The notes: generated by a model from the letters alone, not told the origin. DNA of 64,000 nucleotides from Adiantum capillus-veneris (GCA_014529385.2 CM043961.1:16658478-16722477), one strand, 5' to 3'. Shown: positions 35,041-46,337, counted from the stretch's first letter. Numbers and translations are program-made.

Positions 35041-36365
35041 TACCTCTCTCTTAAAATCATAATCGTCCTCGACTATGAGGTAGAGAAGATAAAGCCTAGT
35101 CATTAGTCCATGTTACTTAGCGGGTAGAGGATCCATTTTTAAGGGTTTGACATCATTCCAAGATGGATGGCTAATCCATTTGGTGCTTGGGAGACATACC
35201 TGTCGTAAGCATGTCTGCTCTTTAGTCCATATCATACTTCCAAAGTAGAGTGACAAGTTCTACTTGGTGTTTGGGAGACGTCATCACCACAAACATGATT
35301 TTAAGCATGCATACTTCTTAAATTTGTGCACAATAAAAAGAGAACTAGTTTTATAAGACAAAAACATTTTTCATTTAAAATGCATTTGCATATGCTTACT
35401 CTAGCGTAGCATTGTAAGCATTGACAAGGTTCATATTATCCTTAAGCTAGGTTCCTTGCATCCATTTAGCATCTTAAAAAGGATAATTATTTAAGTTAAT
35501 AAGATATCATCATATAATCTTACCGTTTCTTAATACTTTGTCTTGATGTCATAGGATGGACTTAGATTGAAGTACTTCTTCTTGATCTTTGATTTTTGGA
35601 GGGTCTGCAACTATTGCTTCTTTTGATGGTGCTCCTTTGTAAGGCTTATGTAGGTTCTCATGGAAAACATTGTGCATGAGCCAATGGTTGGGCAACTTCA
35701 ATTGATAAGCCATCTCATTGACTGGCTTAAGAATTTTAAGGACCATAATATCTTTTTGCTAGTTTAGCATCATCCTCTTGGAGGTCCGTAGGACTCTTGC
35801 CCGTAGTATGCCTAAGATGATCCTTGAGGAACTTTAGCAAGACCAAATCATTTTCCTTAAAGGCTAAGACTCTTCTGTGCTTATTAGCAGCAACCCTTTT
35901 TGCCTTTCCTATGAGATGGATATAGCCCATTTAATATTTGGAAAAGATTCTTATAGGGCTCGGCTATATTCATCAGCAACGAAGATCTTCCCATGTACTT
36001 TAAGTAGTAAGGGACTTTTGGATCTTCCTTCTTTAACCTCAAAAGGTACTTTCCCATAGAATTATGTACAATATCATTGTACGCATACTCTATAAAAGGT
36101 AGGTACTTTTATCATTGAGAAAATTGATCTACTTCCATGACATAGGCTTTTAGTATGCCAAGAATCGTTAGATTAGTTATTTCACTTTGGTCATCCATTT
36201 GTGGATGATAGGCCGAGAGAGAAATTTAATCTACTTCCTAGATTCTCAAAGAGACTCTTCTAGAACTTACTGGTCATTCTAGGATCTTTGTCCGACACTA
36301 TGGATGTTGGAAATTCATGATGCTTGAAAATTTGAGATCTGAAGAGGGTTGCGATTTGATGTGCT
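35041..36365 (-). pseudogene. pol C-terminus of copy C (integrase tail, chromodomain), broken
   Basis: Minus-strand frames at 35736-35930 (RRVLAFKENDLVLLKF, LAKRYYGP) and 35549-35746 (INEMAYQL-like VNEMAYQLKLPNHWL) match the integrase C-terminal region of copy A. A chromodomain-like remnant lies closer to 35450, with stops. In the intact family this part binds DNA and directs integration to chromatin. Confidence 0.75.
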
Positions 36366-37425
36366 GACGGGAGCAAAACGAACCCCGAACCCCGACGGCC
36401 TCTAAAACACCGGGGACCGAATGGCGCGCCTCGGGCCTATCATGGTAAAGCAAACAGGGGCACCACCTAGCTTCAGCGGCTAGGACACAAACAACACACC
36501 ACCATAACAAAGTTTTCATCCAAGAGAGATGGATGCTTGGGAGTAATGATGAAGAGGAAAGGGAATGAGATCAAGTGAGAGAGAGAGAGAGAGAGTGAGG
36601 GAGGGGGTATAGTGGCTTAGTACTTAGGCACCACAAAAGGATGGCGAATCCGCACACCCTTCACACATACACAAGTTCACTCCAAAACACAAGACTAGGT
36701 GGCGATTCCGCACACCTCACATGGGCAAAACATTGCAAGAAAACATATTCACAAAACCTCAAGCTTTATTTAGAGAATAAGGCGATGAAATGGGGAGCAT
36801 AGGGTAGGGGAATGAGAAGGGAGAGAGTGGTAGAGCACAGGGCGGATAGGTGGGAGTTGATGGCGAAGACTCGCACGAGGGTTATGGCCATCATCCTTCA
36901 TTTAGTTGCCCTTCATATTCCATAGCCAAGGGTGTAGAGGTCATGCTCAAGACAAGCATGGTGATTGCGGTGATGGTGTGGTGTGGGTGTGTGTGTGTGC
37001 ACTAGGCACACACAGTGCATAGTGTGTTCTTTGGTGATGTTGTGTGTGTGTTTAGTGTGATGGTGACCTCTCTTTATATAGGGGAGGAGGGGAGGAGAAA
37101 TTCTAGAATTTAGAAATGAAGAAATCATTATCTACATAGGCCATGTGACTGTGGGCCCCACTTGTCTGGCTGTGTGTATATGTGCCAGAACAGCAGTCTC
37201 ATGAGAGAGAGACTAAGAGAGAGAGATGGGTTGATGAAAAAAAGTGAGAGGTGACATGGAGAATAAAGTAATTACAAGAGGGGAGAGAGGGGAGTGTGCT
37301 CAGAGGTGAATCTGTGTGCCGATGTGTGTGAACACAAGAAAAATCAGGTAACCACTGGGTGGGGATGGATCTGTGGGCACCTTTTTCAGTGAAACTGAGT
37401 GTGTGTGAGTGTGGGGAAGGTTATT
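36366..37425 (-). repeat. 3' LTR of element B, first part
   Basis: It matches 52921 onward until copy A interrupts it after TTATT (37421-37425). It contains a 19-nt (GA)n tract near 36577-36595, against about 68 nt in the other LTR. Confidence 0.9.
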
Positions 37426-39017
37426 TGTAACATTTAATGGCCTAGAATCTTATTTGTAGCGGAAATTAGCATGAACATAGTGGGCATTTCATTAGAATAG
37501 ATTCCTAATGATAATTACAAGAGTGCTTGGGTGGAGAGAGCAACAAAAAGCATAACACCTAGTTAGATAGCATCGACAATACTTTCAAAAGAGAGAGTAA
37601 TTAAACTATTGACAACAGTTGAGGACCGGATTTGCATGGAGCCGGTCCCCCCTCCAAAAGGCTTTGTATTATGGTTTCTCCCATCAAGAGAGACATTGTA
37701 CAATACAATTCTTTGTGTTCCTTCAAGACTAGCTAGTGCAATGAAGATGGAAGCTTCATACACCAAGCAAAACACTTAATCAAACACAACTTGAATTATC
37801 CCCGTTCTCAGACCCAAGACCTCACACACCTTCGAAGATGGTGAGAGCTAGCAGGGTATGAGAGTAGATTGAGAGGAAAAAGAAGTATCTTACGAGAAAG
37901 AAGTACATCTCCTCACATAATCACTCATATTAGCATAGCTTAGCTTAGTAATTAGCTTGGTAGAGAAGATGAGCATGCATTGAAGCTTGGCTCTTGGTTG
38001 GATTTGCATCCACATGCCAAGAGAGTGTTGATGTAGGCTTCTATCTCACAAGCTTGGAGTAGGTGATGAGCTCTCCATTAAAGCTTGGGAGGAGATAGAG
38101 TGTTTTTCCTTCACACATGGTCAAGTGTGAGAGTGTGTGTGTCAATGCCAAGCAAAAATCAGCCCCCTCTCTCTCTTGGGCGAGCCCTAGCTGCTAAGTT
38201 AGGCTGGCTTTTGCCTCATTGGACCTCCCCAGGTCAAGCCAATAGGGATTAAGCAGCATAAGTGATAGCCTTCTGACATGTGTCCCCCTTTCCCCTTTTG
38301 TGAGAGCTTTAGGTAATTAAATAATTAAATTAAACTCTCATTGGACCCCTTTGCCTCCTGGCCAATAGGAATCAGGCAAGCCATGGGGCTCCTGAATGCT
38401 CATTGGACCCCTTGGGAGACTGCCCAATAGTCTTCTAGGACACTTAATTCTTATTGGTTTCTTTTATTAAATGTTTTTAAATTAATTAAACTAGATTTAC
38501 TCTAGCTTAATTCTCATTGGTCCACTTCAAGGGTCTTCCAATAGGAATTGGGCACACCTTGTGGGCATCTGGCCTAGGGAGCTGACATGTGTCCCTCATT
38601 CCCTTTGTGTAAAGGGAGCCTGTGTGTGTGTGTGTGGTTTTCTCTCTCATCCCCTAGCTTTGGGGCTCGCCCCCTCCCATGTAGGGATGCAGAAAGACTT
38701 TTTGGGCACACACACTAAGCATCCAATTTTCCCTAAGGTTGACCTTTGGACACAACCTTTGAATTTTGGAACCTTAGCATTTTGGAAGTCTTAATGGGCT
38801 GAACCTTAGGGTCTTTTTAGCCCGTTGTTTCACATGGCTCTTTTGTAGATGGCCCCCCCTTTGGATCCCTATTTTCCCTCCTTTGGATCCCTACTGTGGC
38901 CGGTCTGCTAACTTAACCAATATTCTAGCTTTTTCTCCCTTGGCACTTCCCCACATTAAATGATCAGTTTAATATGAGAAAATCATTTAGGAGAATTAGA
39001 TATTAATTATTATGACA
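37426..39017 (-). repeat. 3' LTR of copy A
   Basis: 1592 bp, TGTAACATTTAATGG...ATTATGACA on the plus strand. Four ATTGG-N-CCAAT modules lie at 38218-38243, 38340-38366, 38402-38428 and 38516-38542, with spacers 16, 17, 17 and 17. Confidence 0.95.
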
Positions 39018-39030
39018 TTACCTCTCTCTT
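39018..39030 (-). other. polypurine tract of copy A
   Basis: AAGAGAGAGG-TAA on the minus strand adjoins the 3' LTR. It primes plus-strand DNA synthesis in this class of element. Confidence 0.75.
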
Positions 39031-39374
39031 GAAATCATAGTCGTCCTCGACTATGGTATAGAGAAGATAAAGCATATGCATGAGTCCTTTTCTTAGCGGG
39101 TAGAGGATCCCTATGTTACCCTACGACATCATTCCATAATGGATGACTAGTCCATTTGGCGCTTGAGAGCCTGAGGCTGCCGCAAGCATGTCTGCACATT
39201 AGTCCTATCAGTCTTCCATAGTAGAGTGACAAGCTCTACTTGGTGTTTGGGAGACGTCGTCTCCACAAACTTGATCTAAGCATGCATACTACTTCATTTT
39301 TGTGCACAAATCAAGAAAAAGAGAGTCTTATAAGACAAAAATTTTTGTTCATTTTTAACATTTTGTACATTTGC

Positions 39375-42300
39375 TTACTCTTGGGAAGCATTGTAAGCAT
39401 TGACAAGGTTTAGGTTATCCTTTAATTGTATGCCTTGCATCCATCTAGCATCTTCAAAAGGATAATTCTTAAACTTAATAAGATATCGTCTGATAGTCTT
39501 ACCGCCTCTTAATACCTTGTCTTCATGTCGGAGAATGGACTCGGGCTGCAGCACCTCCTCGTGGTCCTCGATCTCCGGTGGGTCTTCAATAGTTGGTTCT
39601 TGAGGTGGCTCTCCTTTGTAAGGCTTTAAAAGGCTCACATGAAAAGCATTGTGTATGAGCCAATGATTGGGCAACTTAAGTTGATAGGCCATCTCATTGA
39701 TTGGCCTAAGAATCTGGAAGGGACCATAGTACCTTTTTGCTAGTTTAGCATAGTACTTTTGGTGGCCCGTAGGATTCTTGCCCGTCGTGTGCCTTAATCG
39801 AGCCTTGGGAAACTTTAACAAGACCCAATCGTTTTCTTTAAAGGCTTGGGCTCTTCTGTGCTTGTCAGCAGCAGCCTTTTGCCTTTGCTGTGAGATAGAG
39901 ATAGCATCCTTAATCTTTTGGAAAGATTCTTGTAGGTCTCGGCTATACTCATCTGCAGCGAAGATCTTCCCATGTACCTTAAGTAGCAAGGGACTTTTTG
40001 ATCTTCCCTCAATTACCTCGAAAGGTGCTTTTCCTGTAGAAGTATGTACAGTGTTATTGTAAGCATACTCTACTAAGGGTAAGTACTTCTCCCATTGGGA
40101 TCTTTGATCTACTTCCGTTACATAGGCTTTTAGTAGATCGAGAATAGTTAGGTTAGCTATTTCACTTTGGCCATCAGTTTGTGGATGATAGGCCGAAGAG
40201 AAGTTTAGCCTTGTTCCTAAATTCTCAAAGAGACCCTTCCAGAAATTACTGGTCATTCTAGGATCTCTATCCGACACTATGGACATTGGCAAGCCATGGT
40301 ACTTAAAAATTTGTGAAATGAAGAGGGTTGCCATTTGATGGGCTTTGATAGTCTTTTTGACAGGTATAAAATGAGCTTGTTTACTAAACCTGTCTACTAT
40401 CGTCCATATTCCCGTATTCCCATGGATAGACTTAGGCAATCCAAAGATAAAATCCATGGATATGCTCTCCCACGGTGAATTAGGGATTGGCAAGGGTTGA
40501 AGCAATCCAAGTTGCTTCCCTCTATCAAATTTTGTCTTTTGACATACCACACATTTGGAAACATACTCATGTATGTTCACTTTCATGGTAGGCCAATAGA
40601 AATATGTTTCAATTCCCTTTAGGGTAGACTGAATCCCTCTATGCCCCGCATATGGGGGAGCATGAGATTCATACATTACTTTCTCACGTAGTGAGTTAGT
40701 AACGCATAGTCTATTGCCATAGAGAAGATAACCATCTTGTAAAGTAAATGGTTCTTCTTTCTTCCCTAATGCAAGGGCTGAAATCACATCTCTAAAATCG
40801 GGATCAATAGCATACTCATCTATCATTGAAGATAGATCATTGTGAGTTGCTATGGAAACCGCATTCACTCTCGGTCGTCTTGAGAGTGCATCGGCTACTT
40901 GATTATGCTTGCCAGCAATGTGAGCAATATGAAAATGAAATTGCGAAAGGAAATTTGCCCACCTCATTTGTTTGTCGGAGAGCTTGGTCTGCGTCATGAA
41001 GTACTTAAGACTTTGGTGATCCGTTCGCAGAATGAAAGGAGTCCCCAATAAATAGTGCTTCCATGAGTCTAAGGCATGTAGAACTGCAAGGAGTTCTTTT
41101 TCGTATATGCCTAGAGCTTGCTCAACAGGGTCGAGCCTTCGACTCTCATAGCCTATGGCGTGCCCTTCTTGGAGCAAAACAGCCCCAAGGCAATCACCAC
41201 AAGCATCACATTGGACCTCAAATGGTTTTGAGAGATCCGGTAGTGTAAGCACAGGTTGAGAGATAAGCTTTTCTTTAAGCTTTTCGAAAGCATTGTTCTC
41301 CTTAGCAGACCACGTATACCTAACATTTTTCTTTGTTAGGTCATGTAATGGTCCCGCAATTTGTGAGAACTTTTCTATGAAGCGTCTATAGTATGCACAC
41401 ATACCTATAAAGCTTCTTAGTTCATGAAGATTCCTTGGTTTAGGCCATCCTTTTATTACCTCTAACTTGGATGGATCCATTTGGATTCCATCTTGAGAGA
41501 TAATGTGACCTAAATATTGAATCTCTTGCAAGAAAAATTCACTTTTCTTTCGATTAACATAAAGTTTATTCTCTCTTAAAACTTGAAATATTACCTGGAG
41601 GTGTTGCTTGTGTTCCTCTAATGAATTAGAGTAGATGATAATATCATCAAAGAACACTCCAGTGAAGGTTCGATGAGGTCTGAACAGCTTCTCCATCAAG
41701 CGGTTAAATGTGGCTGGTGCATTAGTCAAGCCAAAAGGCATGACAATGTATTCGTAAAGACCAAATGTAGTACGAAATGCGGTCTTTACAATGTCTTGAT
41801 CAACTATCCTTATTTGATGATAGCCACTTTTTAGGTCAATCCTACTGAAGTAGGTCGATCCTTGTAGCTTATCAAATAGGTCTTCTACCCGTGGAACGGG
41901 AAACCTATTCTTGATAGTGATCCTATTTAGTGCTCTATAGTCGACACACATACGATATGTGCCGTCTTTCTTTTGCACTAATAGCACAGGTGAGCAAAAT
42001 GGAGATGAGCTAGGCCTAACCATGCCCTTCTCAATTAACTCATGCACTTGCCGCATAATCTCCTCTTGTTGAGCTTGAGAAACTCTATAAGGAGGTTTGT
42101 TAGGCGGTGAACTTCCTGGAAGAAGTTCAATTGCATGGTCGTCATTACCTCGTTTAGGAGGTAGCTCACAAGGGATGTCGTCAATAAAGACATCTTGAAA
42201 CCCCTTGAGAAAATTGGATAACTCTAATTCCTTTTGGTTGCTTTTATTTTCTTTTGCTAAAGCATTAGGTTCATTTTGAGAATCTTTAACAAAAATCATG

Positions 42301-43232
42301 TACACGGAAATAGAGCTCTTTATTGACTTGTTGAAAGCTGGTGTATGTACAATGGGGATGGTGTTACCCATCTCCCTAGCATCTATATACATGTCCTTTT
42401 CCCTGAACTTAAAGGAGATTCTCCTTTCAGGAAATTTAACATGGGCAGCCAGACGGTCAAACCATGGTGCCCCTAGGATTACATCCTCATGCTTGAGAGG
42501 AGAGATAAAGAAATCCTCTTTGTCCACATAGCCTTGGACATGAAGCCTCAATTTCCCGATTAAGGGAGTGACTGAAGCTTCTTGCCCCTTGAAGGCACTG
42601 TCTGCGGGTAGGATATCTCCCATCTCGTAGGATTGTATGCCTAGCTTGGTGGCTAACTCCATAGATATGAAATTGTGAGTAGAACCAGGGTCAAAGAGAA
42701 TAAAAGCATCATGTTCTCTTACCTTTCCCCAAGCATGGCATAGAGGAGATCCTTTGTGGTGAGTTTGGTGAATCTCCTCCTCTTGGATTTCAACCAAAGA
42801 AGCTCTAGGAGGATCTTGGCGGTTGTTCTTTTGGGGACAAGCGCGGTACGCATGCCCTTGTTCGCCGCACTTGAAACACCGGTTATCTTTACGATAACGC
42901 TCAAGCTCTTCAGGAGAGAGTTTATTCTTTCCTTTGTAAACTCCCTTCTCTTTAGCTTTGTTGGAATTGCCCTTAGGAGACTTTTGGACATTGTCCTTCC
43001 CCTTAGGCTCATTGGAACCCTTGTTTTCCGGGGGCTTATTATTTCTTTTACCCCCCGTTTGGAAATTGATTCGCGAGGCCACCATAGTATGGTGTATTAC
43101 CGCCGATATGGTACGTGGCCTTTGGGAGTTGACATACTCCGCCATTTCTTCGGTTAAGCCCGCACAAAATTGTTGCTTTTGCTCTCCAAAATCCAACTTT
43201 TGAAGACAGTGGCTTTGAGTTGTAGGTCCCAA
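39375..43232 (-). CDS. gag C-terminus-pol polyprotein of copy A
   Basis: The 1285-residue frame is uninterrupted. Domains by residue: end of gag core 1-60; zinc knuckle CFKCGEQGHAYRAC 119-132; protease DPGST 181-185; RT 380-600 with YFSRIDLKSGYHQI and FFDD 527-530; RNase H with LRTDHQSLKYF; integrase HHCC (H...H...CVVC), then DFIFGLP, SDRDPRM and GQSEIAN for D, D, E; a C-terminal chromodomain (YLIKFKNYPFEDARW). The polyprotein would be cut into enzymes that copy the RNA and insert the cDNA, the chromodomain favouring particular chromatin. It overlaps gag by 79 nt, one frame apart, because of the lost base. The first ATG is not the natural start. Confidence 0.92.
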   Translation of the reverse strand: MGPTTQSHCLQKLDFGEQKQQFCAGLTEEMAEYVNSQRPRTISAVIHHTMVASRINFQTGGKRNNKPPENKGSNEPKGKDNVQKSPKGNSNKAKEKGVYKGKNKLSPEELERYRKDNRCFKCGEQGHAYRACPQKNNRQDPPRASLVEIQEEEIHQTHHKGSPLCHAWGKVREHDAFILFDPGSTHNFISMELATKLGIQSYEMGDILPADSAFKGQEASVTPLIGKLRLHVQGYVDKEDFFISPLKHEDVILGAPWFDRLAAHVKFPERRISFKFREKDMYIDAREMGNTIPIVHTPAFNKSIKSSISVYMIFVKDSQNEPNALAKENKSNQKELELSNFLKGFQDVFIDDIPCELPPKRGNDDHAIELLPGSSPPNKPPYRVSQAQQEEIMRQVHELIEKGMVRPSSSPFCSPVLLVQKKDGTYRMCVDYRALNRITIKNRFPVPRVEDLFDKLQGSTYFSRIDLKSGYHQIRIVDQDIVKTAFRTTFGLYEYIVMPFGLTNAPATFNRLMEKLFRPHRTFTGVFFDDIIIYSNSLEEHKQHLQVIFQVLRENKLYVNRKKSEFFLQEIQYLGHIISQDGIQMDPSKLEVIKGWPKPRNLHELRSFIGMCAYYRRFIEKFSQIAGPLHDLTKKNVRYTWSAKENNAFEKLKEKLISQPVLTLPDLSKPFEVQCDACGDCLGAVLLQEGHAIGYESRRLDPVEQALGIYEKELLAVLHALDSWKHYLLGTPFILRTDHQSLKYFMTQTKLSDKQMRWANFLSQFHFHIAHIAGKHNQVADALSRRPRVNAVSIATHNDLSSMIDEYAIDPDFRDVISALALGKKEEPFTLQDGYLLYGNRLCVTNSLREKVMYESHAPPYAGHRGIQSTLKGIETYFYWPTMKVNIHEYVSKCVVCQKTKFDRGKQLGLLQPLPIPNSPWESISMDFIFGLPKSIHGNTGIWTIVDRFSKQAHFIPVKKTIKAHQMATLFISQIFKYHGLPMSIVSDRDPRMTSNFWKGLFENLGTRLNFSSAYHPQTDGQSEIANLTILDLLKAYVTEVDQRSQWEKYLPLVEYAYNNTVHTSTGKAPFEVIEGRSKSPLLLKVHGKIFAADEYSRDLQESFQKIKDAISISQQRQKAAADKHRRAQAFKENDWVLLKFPKARLRHTTGKNPTGHQKYYAKLAKRYYGPFQILRPINEMAYQLKLPNHWLIHNAFHVSLLKPYKGEPPQEPTIEDPPEIEDHEEVLQPESILRHEDKVLRGGKTIRRYLIKFKNYPFEDARWMQGIQLKDNLNLVNAYNASQE

Positions 43233-44323
43233 AACTTGTCTACATATTTGTGGATGGATTCATTGGGAGAGAGCTTTAAGCTTCGCCATTCGGTGAGTAC
43301 TTTGTCTTTGGCATCGGTGGCCAAAAACTGCTTCATAATGGAAGCTCTTAAAGCCTTCCATGTTCGTGGAGCTTCACCGTTGGCTCGTAGGCTAGACCAC
43401 CATTGTCTGGCGGACTTTTGAAAGTGCATAGCTACATGGCGTAGCTTAGAGGACTCCGTGAAGCCCTCATCTCCAAACGCCGCATCGAATTGCTGGATAA
43501 AGGCCAAAACTTTGTCTGTAGCACCAAAGGTGCCATCATAGGTAAGGAAAGAGATGCTCTTCCCTCCCTCTTTGAATTTCTTCAGCTTGGACGACCTCTT
43601 CCATGCGGCATAGGATTTCCTATGGCCTCTTCTTTTTGATGGTTCAAAAGTTGCACCATCACTTTCTTCAGAAGATGAAGAATTTGAAGAAGGTGGAGAA
43701 GAGGGTGACCTCTTTCTCGCCTTTTTCTTGTCTTGATCTTTGTCGTCTTCACCATAGCTTTCATAAGAGGAAGAGGATAAAGAAGATGGAGAAGAGGGTG
43801 TCCTCTTTCTCGCCTTTTCCTTCTCTTGCTTTTTATCATCCCTCTTTGAATTATGGCATGGAGAAGAGTGTGATGGTCTTCTCCGCTTTGGTGGTGATGG
43901 AGAGCGTTTAGCCCGCCGTCTTCGTGGAGCCATCTCCGCCGAGGTGGCGGGAGACTCGCTTCTTTCTCGTTCCTTCGGTGGAGGCTCTTGAGTTCTCCTT
44001 TGGGAAGGAGATGCATAATCAAGAAGTAAGTTCTTGAGCCCTTCATATGGATTCTCTTCTTCTTCCCGAATCGGAGAGAGACCTCTTTTGGTAGTCTCAC
44101 AAGGAGGCTTCCTAGGTGTTCTCTCGTCATGGTGATGAGCTTGGAGAATCCCGTGAGCACGGAGCTGCCGTTGCACTTCACTTTGGAGAGATGGATTGCC
44201 CATGGCTTGTTGAAGCCTAGAAACAAGATAATTAACAAGCATTGAAGCATCATTAGTAGCTTGCTCATGAGCAAAATCAAAGTTATCAACATTAACTTCA
44301 CTCTCTTTAATATTGTCAGCCAT
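43154..44323 (-). CDS. gag (capsid) frame of copy A
   Basis: The 389-residue frame starts at the ATG at 44323 (MADNIKESEVN), about 400 nt inside the PBS. An Arg/Lys/Ser-rich linker (about residues 110-235) with acidic Ser runs leads to the gag core: ISFLTYDGTF, FIQQFDAAFGDEGF and QWWSSLR. The last ~15 residues (after TVFKSW) are out of frame with the family. Copies G and C keep 27 nt where copy A has 26 around 43198-43201 (an A run on the minus strand), so one base was lost. The zinc knuckle is therefore only in the downstream frame, and Gag ends before it. The product would form the cytoplasmic particle. Confidence 0.85.
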   Translation of the reverse strand: MADNIKESEVNVDNFDFAHEQATNDASMLVNYLVSRLQQAMGNPSLQSEVQRQLRAHGILQAHHHDERTPRKPPCETTKRGLSPIREEEENPYEGLKNLLLDYASPSQRRTQEPPPKERERSESPATSAEMAPRRRRAKRSPSPPKRRRPSHSSPCHNSKRDDKKQEKEKARKRTPSSPSSLSSSSYESYGEDDKDQDKKKARKRSPSSPPSSNSSSSEESDGATFEPSKRRGHRKSYAAWKRSSKLKKFKEGGKSISFLTYDGTFGATDKVLAFIQQFDAAFGDEGFTESSKLRHVAMHFQKSARQWWSSLRANGEAPRTWKALRASIMKQFLATDAKDKVLTEWRSLKLSPNESIHKYVDKFWDLQLKATVFKSWILESKSNNFVRA

Positions 44324-44727
44324 TCTAACAATTTTTAGGTGTAAACTTTTTAGGTGTACTTTGGCACTTCAAGCCCTAGTTGCTACTCCTCTTTACCCCT
44401 TTAGAAAAAGCACTCAAGCTACTGTACCCACGGCTCGAATACCATTAATTGCAAGGAATAGAAGAGAGGGTCTTTCGACACCAAAACAGCACCGGCTCCT
44501 GTCAAGCTTCTAATAGCTCAATAGTGGTTAAGCCGTAGGCAAGCCCCGTAGGACTCCACTATTAAGACCATAGCTCTCGACGGTGATGCCCCGTTAACTG
44601 CACAAAGGCAGGCGCACTGCAAGGCTGAAAAATCCCTATTCTACTTACTCACAGGCAATTAATAATACCAACCATTTGTAGCTAGCTTGAGGACCTCCCT
44701 TCTTGAGCAAGAAAAGAGAAACCTTGA

Positions 44728-44739
44728 GCTCTGATACCA
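44728..44739 (-). other. primer binding site of copy A (initiator tRNA-Met)
   Basis: The reverse complement is TGGTATCAGAGC, an exact match to the usual plant tRNA-iMet PBS, one base from the LTR. Confidence 0.9.
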
Positions 44740-44740
44740 A

Positions 44741-46332
44741 TGTAACATTTAATGGCCTAGAATCTTATTTGTAGCGGAAATTAGCATGAACATAGTGGGC
44801 ATTTCATTAGAATAGATTCCTAATGATAATTACAAGAGTGCTTGGGTGGAGAGAGCAACAAAAAGCATAACACCTAGTTAGATAGCATCGACAATACTTT
44901 CAAAAGAGAGAGCAATTAAACTATTGACAACAGTTGAGGACCGGATTTGCATGGAGCCGGTCCCCCCTCCAAAAGGCTTTGTATTATGGTTTCTCCCATC
45001 AAGAGAGACATTGTACAATACAATTCTTTGTGTTCCTTCAAGACTAGCTAGTGCAATGAAGATGGAAGCTTCATACACCAAGCAAAACACTTAATCAAAC
45101 ACAACTTGAATTATCCCCGTTCTCAGACCCAAGACCTCACACACCTTCGAAGATGGTGAGAGCTAGCAGGGTATGAGAGTAGATTGAGAGGAAAAAGAAG
45201 TATCTTACGAGAAAGAAGTACATCTCCTCACATAATCACTCATATTAGCATAGCTTAGCTTAGTAATTAGCTTGGTAGAGAAGATGAGCATGCATTGAAG
45301 CTTGGCTCTTGGTTGGATTTGCATCCACATGCCAAGAGAGTGTTGATGTAGGCTTCTATCTCACAAGCTTGGAGTAGGTGATGAGCTCTCCATTAAAGCT
45401 TGGGAGGAGATAGAGTGTTTTTCCTTCACACATGGTCAAGTGTGAGAGTGTGTGTGTCAATGCCAAGCAAAAATCAGCCCCCTCTCTCTCTTGGGCGAGC
45501 CCTAGCTGCTAAGTTAGGCTGGCTTTTGCCTCATTGGACCTCCCCAGGTCAAGCCAATAGGGATTAAGCAGCATAAGTGATAGCCTTCTGACATGTGTCC
45601 CCCTTTCCCCTTTTGTGAGAGCTTTAGGTAATTAAATAATTAAATTAAACTCTCATTGGACCCCTTTGCCTCCTGGCCAATAGGAATCAGGCAAGCCATG
45701 GGGCTCCTGAATGCTCATTGGACCCCTTGGGAGACTGCCCAATAGTCTTCTAGGACACTTAATTCTTATTGGTTTCTTTTATTAAATGTTTTTAAATTAA
45801 TTAAACTAGATTTACTCTAGCTTAATTCTCATTGGTCCACTTCAAGGGTCTTCCAATAGGAATTGGGCACACCTTGTGGGCATCTGGCCTAGGGAGCTGA
45901 CATGTGTCCCTCATTCCCTTTGTGTAAAGGGAGCCTGTGTGTGTGTGTGTGGTTTTCTCTCTCATCCCCTAGCTTTGGGGCTCGCCCCCTCCCATGTAGG
46001 GATGCAGAAAGACTTTTTGGGCACACACACTAAGCATCCAATTTTCCCTAAGGTTGACCTTTGGACACAACCTTTGAATTTTGGAACCTTAGCATTTTGG
46101 AAGTCTTAATGGGCTGAACCTTAGGGTCTTTTTAGCCCGTTGTTTCACATGGCTCTTTTGCAGATGGCCCCCCCTTTGGATCCCTATTTTCCCTCCTTTG
46201 GATCCCTACTGTGGCCGGTCTGCTAACTTAACCAATATTCTAGCTTTTTCTCCCTTGGCACTTCCCCACATTAAATGATCAGTTTAATATGAGAAAATCA
46301 TTTAGGAGAATTAGATATTGATTATTATGACA
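44741..46332 (-). repeat. 5' LTR of copy A
   Basis: 1592 bp, almost identical to the 3' LTR. The four CCAAT modules recur at an offset of 7315 bp (45533-45857). The promoter for the element should lie here; I see no clear TATA box. Confidence 0.95.
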
Positions 46333-46337
46333 TTATT

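Larger units (their letters stand above)
33475..36365 (-). mobile_element. Ty3/gypsy chromovirus copy C, left part (3' end)
   Basis: This is the 3' end of an old, degenerate family-A copy: LTR (about 33475-35040), polypurine tract, spacer, chromodomain and integrase C-terminus. It stops at 36365 where element B is inserted. The other part resumes at 54518 after the 4-bp duplication GTGC (36362-36365 and 54514-54517). In copy A the equivalent sequence is continuous around 40340. Confidence 0.85.
37426..46332 (-). mobile_element. complete, young Ty3/gypsy chromovirus copy A
   Basis: An 8907-bp element with two 1592-bp LTRs (37426-39017 and 44741-46332), initiator tRNA-Met PBS, polypurine tract, gag and a 1285-residue gag-pol frame. 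The 5-bp target duplication TTATT lies at 37421-37425 and 46333-46337. By eye the LTRs differ at only three positions (37598/44913, 38846/46161, 39005/46320), all transitions, so the insertion is recent compared with its relatives here. It lies inside the LTR of element B. Confidence 0.95.

Noticed and set aside
38561-38794. 77-codon frame repeated at 45876-46109
   Set aside because: It lies in both LTRs of copy A, contains a (GT)n stretch and has no known motif; it is repeated only because LTRs are.
43154-43232. Programmed frameshift between gag and pol in copy A
   Set aside because: Copies G and C are in frame across the same point, so a simple one-base loss explains it better.
44728-44739. 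tRNA-Met gene
   Set aside because: Only the 12-base 3'-end complement is present, at the position of a primer binding site.
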